Positions 6,156 through 7,448 of a stretch of 7,448 nucleotides of DNA are shown here, one piece after another. The DNA lies in contig JBFKOL010000215.1 of NCBI GenBank assembly GCA_041628815.1, positions 1 through 7,448 on the forward strand, written 5' to 3'. The stretch comes from JBFKOL01 sp041628815. GTDB lineage: Bacteria; Bacteroidota; Bacteroidia; Chitinophagales; Saprospiraceae. Within the stretch, counting starts at the first letter, position 1. Every line of letters starts with the position of its first letter. A program made the position numbers and the translations under genes. The notes below the pieces were generated by a model that was not told where the DNA came from, made no database searches, and worked only from the letters and a program-made list of their open reading frames with translations.

Positions 6156-6287
6156 ATTGCTCTAATACAATGTATATCTGTTATTGATTACGCCTGATCG
6201 GCATTTCACATGCCTTACCTAAAGGCACGGAAAAAACCGTTCTAATTTATAGCCAATGATATTTCGTCCCTATGGGACGATGAAAAC
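6010..6287. repeat. Palindromic element C (MITE/REPIN-like), about 278 bp
   Basis: L1 is at 6010-6039 (CCATAT flank, GATCCC-TTTG-GGGACC, ATATGG flank, with one stem mismatch). L2 is at 6066-6083 (CCGTGCC-GTCA-GGTACGG). The core contains GATAGGCAGAGGATTGATGA. R2 is at 6213-6230 (CCTTACCTAAAGGCACGG). R1 is at 6265-6279, a perfect CGTCCC-TAT-GGGACG in which the outer G-C pair of the other copies' R1 is replaced by C-G, so the stem is kept by a double change. The left edge is 22 bp from the copy-4 ATG, and the right edge is followed by 242 bp of unique sequence to the copy-5 stop. Confidence 0.75.
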
Positions 6288-6417
6288 ATCATTACATAGG
6301 TTAATAAAAACCCTTAAAGTAATCAACATTGGGGACCCGCAGCCCTGTTGTCTGAAAATAGAATCTGCTGACCGGTATCTACTCACTTACAATACATAAT
6401 CGAAAAAAATATTGAAG

Positions 6418-6452
6418 AGATGTTCTTAAGCAATGAATCGCGCTGAACATCT
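6418..6452 (-). terminator. Possible transcription terminator or 3' hairpin of copy 5
   Basis: AGATGTTC (6418-6425) and GAACATCT (6445-6452) form a perfect 8-bp inverted repeat with a 19-base spacer, about 80 bp past the copy-5 stop. In the minus-strand direction it is followed within about 8 bases by a run of seven Ts (6403-6409, read as As on the plus strand). The stem is not GC-rich and the loop is long, so an intrinsic terminator is only possible. Nothing else is recognisable in the 242-bp gap 6288-6529. Confidence 0.3.
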
Positions 6453-6529
6453 ACCAAAAACTGACCCGTACAGATAGTTTTAAGGACTATTCGTACCTAT
6501 AGTAGATAAGATCAGAATCGCACACTTGA

Positions 6530-7279
6530 TCAATGGCTCTTCAATTCCCCCCGAATATTCATTATCAAATCCGAAACTTCTTCCTGTAGGCCCCCTAAGA
6601 TATCTCTTGAAGTATTCGTAATGTAATAACTGCTTCTGCACTGCTTGCCCAATTCGTCATAATGCAACTTCAGTTTCTCATGGTCAAACCTTTCAGGAGT
6701 TTTTAATTCATTAATAAGAGCCTGTGCAAGCAAATCACCCGATATGACCGGATGTAAATCGAACTGGTTCTTTTGTTCGACGACGTCATCGACATGCTTG
6801 TACAGTGAGTAATGTCTCTCATAAAGTTCCACCAGGCTGTTCCTGATTTTTTCTGATTTCAGCAAGGGCAGAAAACCGTTATTGGTGATTTGATTATACG
6901 CATTGTATCTCGGGAAAAAACTGATACCTACATTGGTTATTCGATGGAGGATGAGCCGTATTTCATCAATGCTATATTTATTTATCAGGGACTCGTAGGT
7001 GTTTTCAATAATTATCTTTTGGGATTCCGTCCCTCCGTTCACCCTATTCAACACTCTTACAAGATCGAGAGAATCACCTTGCAGGTTCGTCAATAGGTTT
7101 TCGTATAAATTCTGTTCCACCAACCTATTTTTTCTTGCTTCATTCCAATTGTTGATCTGGAGTGCAATCAATATCCCGATGACGACGAGGGCGATTTCAC
7201 CGATGGCGTAGAGGAGATACCTTCTGGTTGAACCAGATTCAATTAAGGACCGTCGAATTTTTCGAAGAAAAGTGAGCAT
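6530..7279 (-). CDS. DUF6090-family single-pass membrane protein (copy 5)
   Basis: This is a 249-residue protein of unknown function. Residues 1-43 are identical to copy 4 (basic MLTFLRKIRRSLIESGSTRR and the membrane helix with Glu28); NNWNEARKNR follows. After about residue 50 the sequence departs completely from copy 4: NLLTNLQGDSLDLVRVLNRV (61-80), a divergent central block at about 125-160 (YNAYNQITNNGFLPLL-x-SEKIRNSLVELYERHYSLY), and a C-terminus LQEEVSDLIMNIRGELKSH. The N-x-G and LRK/IRN...LYE positions of the central block still match the family, so the domain is probably homologous but fast-evolving. The ATG is 22 bp from element D. It is followed on the same strand, after 542 bp that include element C, by copy 4. 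The spacing and the intervening palindromes argue for separate transcription units. Confidence 0.9.
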   Translation of the reverse strand: MLTFLRKIRRSLIESGSTRRYLLYAIGEIALVVIGILIALQINNWNEARKNRLVEQNLYENLLTNLQGDSLDLVRVLNRVNGGTESQKIIIENTYESLINKYSIDEIRLILHRITNVGISFFPRYNAYNQITNNGFLPLLKSEKIRNSLVELYERHYSLYKHVDDVVEQKNQFDLHPVISGDLLAQALINELKTPERFDHEKLKLHYDELGKQCRSSYYITNTSRDILGGLQEEVSDLIMNIRGELKSH

Positions 7280-7448
7280 TTCAATTGTAAGTTTCGCCCT
7301 CCCATATGGTCCCGTCAGGGACCCAATATGGATAAATAATATAGTCGTTTACATCAACCCGTGCCGTCAGGTACGGAATATGTCAAATCACTTCCTTCAA
7401 GATAGGCAGAGGATTGATGAATATCGAATGCTTCTTGGAATTTCAACC
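7176..7448. repeat. Long direct repeat, copy 2 (copy-5 5' codons + leader + left half of element D)
   Basis: This is the partner of 5884-6155 at about 94% identity by eye. The window ends inside it, so its true right boundary is unknown. Confidence 0.9.
7302..7448. repeat. Palindromic element D (MITE/REPIN-like), left part only
   Basis: This is the best-preserved left end. L1 is at 7302-7331, with CCATAT and ATATGG flanks closing a perfect GGTCCC-GTCA-GGGACC (7308-7323). L2 is at 7359-7376 (CCGTGCC-GTCA-GGTACGG, one G-U). The core start (GATAGGCAGAGGATTGATGA) is shared with element C. The window ends before R2 and R1. It lies 22 bp upstream of the copy-5 ATG. Confidence 0.72.

Noticed and set aside
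6079..6160. Minus-strand frame in element cores reading HQSSAYL...DLTYSVPDGTG
   Set aside because: It is open in B, C and D but has a stop in A, has no start codon, and the conservation is at the DNA level across L2; more likely non-coding element sequence than a peptide or transposase remnant.
2098..7448. Integron-like cassette array with attC sites
   Set aside because: The palindromes lie upstream, not downstream, of the genes; there are no GTTRRRY core sites and no integrase, and the homology runs on into the coding sequence.

Overview
The window reads as a Bacteroidota (probably Cytophagia/Saprospiria-like, perhaps marine) chromosome segment. Three things suggest this: five full-length DUF6090-type proteins, a family I know only from that phylum; A/T-rich leaders with no Shine-Dalgarno sequences; and a secreted protein start that looks like a Bacteroidota tail-fibre/YadA-head adhesin. 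The assignment rests on recalled family knowledge and no search was run.

Layout, left to right. At 1-152 (minus) is the 5' end of a secreted, head-repeat protein that runs off the window. A gene-free stretch, 153-407, holds one small GC hairpin. Two DUF6090 genes follow on the minus strand (transcribed 1935->1174, then 1145->408) with a 28-bp gap, so probably an operon. Just upstream of them is the ghost of another DUF6090 start (1950-2075), then palindromic element A (2098-2379) and a 19-bp-period tandem repeat (2401-2513). Next come a third DUF6090 gene (2551-3267, minus) and its element B (3290-3572). The only metabolic gene, a MetY-type O-acetylhomoserine sulfhydrylase, is on the plus strand at 3906-5180 behind a 333-bp leader. 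It converges on a fourth DUF6090 gene (5271-5987, minus) with element C (6010-6287). A fifth DUF6090 gene (6530-7279, minus) has element D (7302 to the window end).

The most striking pattern is a repeated module. Each of four DUF6090 starts (three intact, one ghost) sits exactly 22 bp from the edge of a palindrome-rich element of about 280 bp, always in the same orientation. For the fourth and fifth genes the module (element left half, leader and first ~35 codons) is about 94% identical by eye, yet the proteins diverge completely after about residue 50. This looks like a constant 5' end (element, leader, basic N-terminus, membrane helix) joined to variable C-terminal domains, copied by duplication or gene conversion. 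What DUF6090 proteins do is unknown to me. I see no transposase, integrase, CRISPR array, tRNA or rRNA here.
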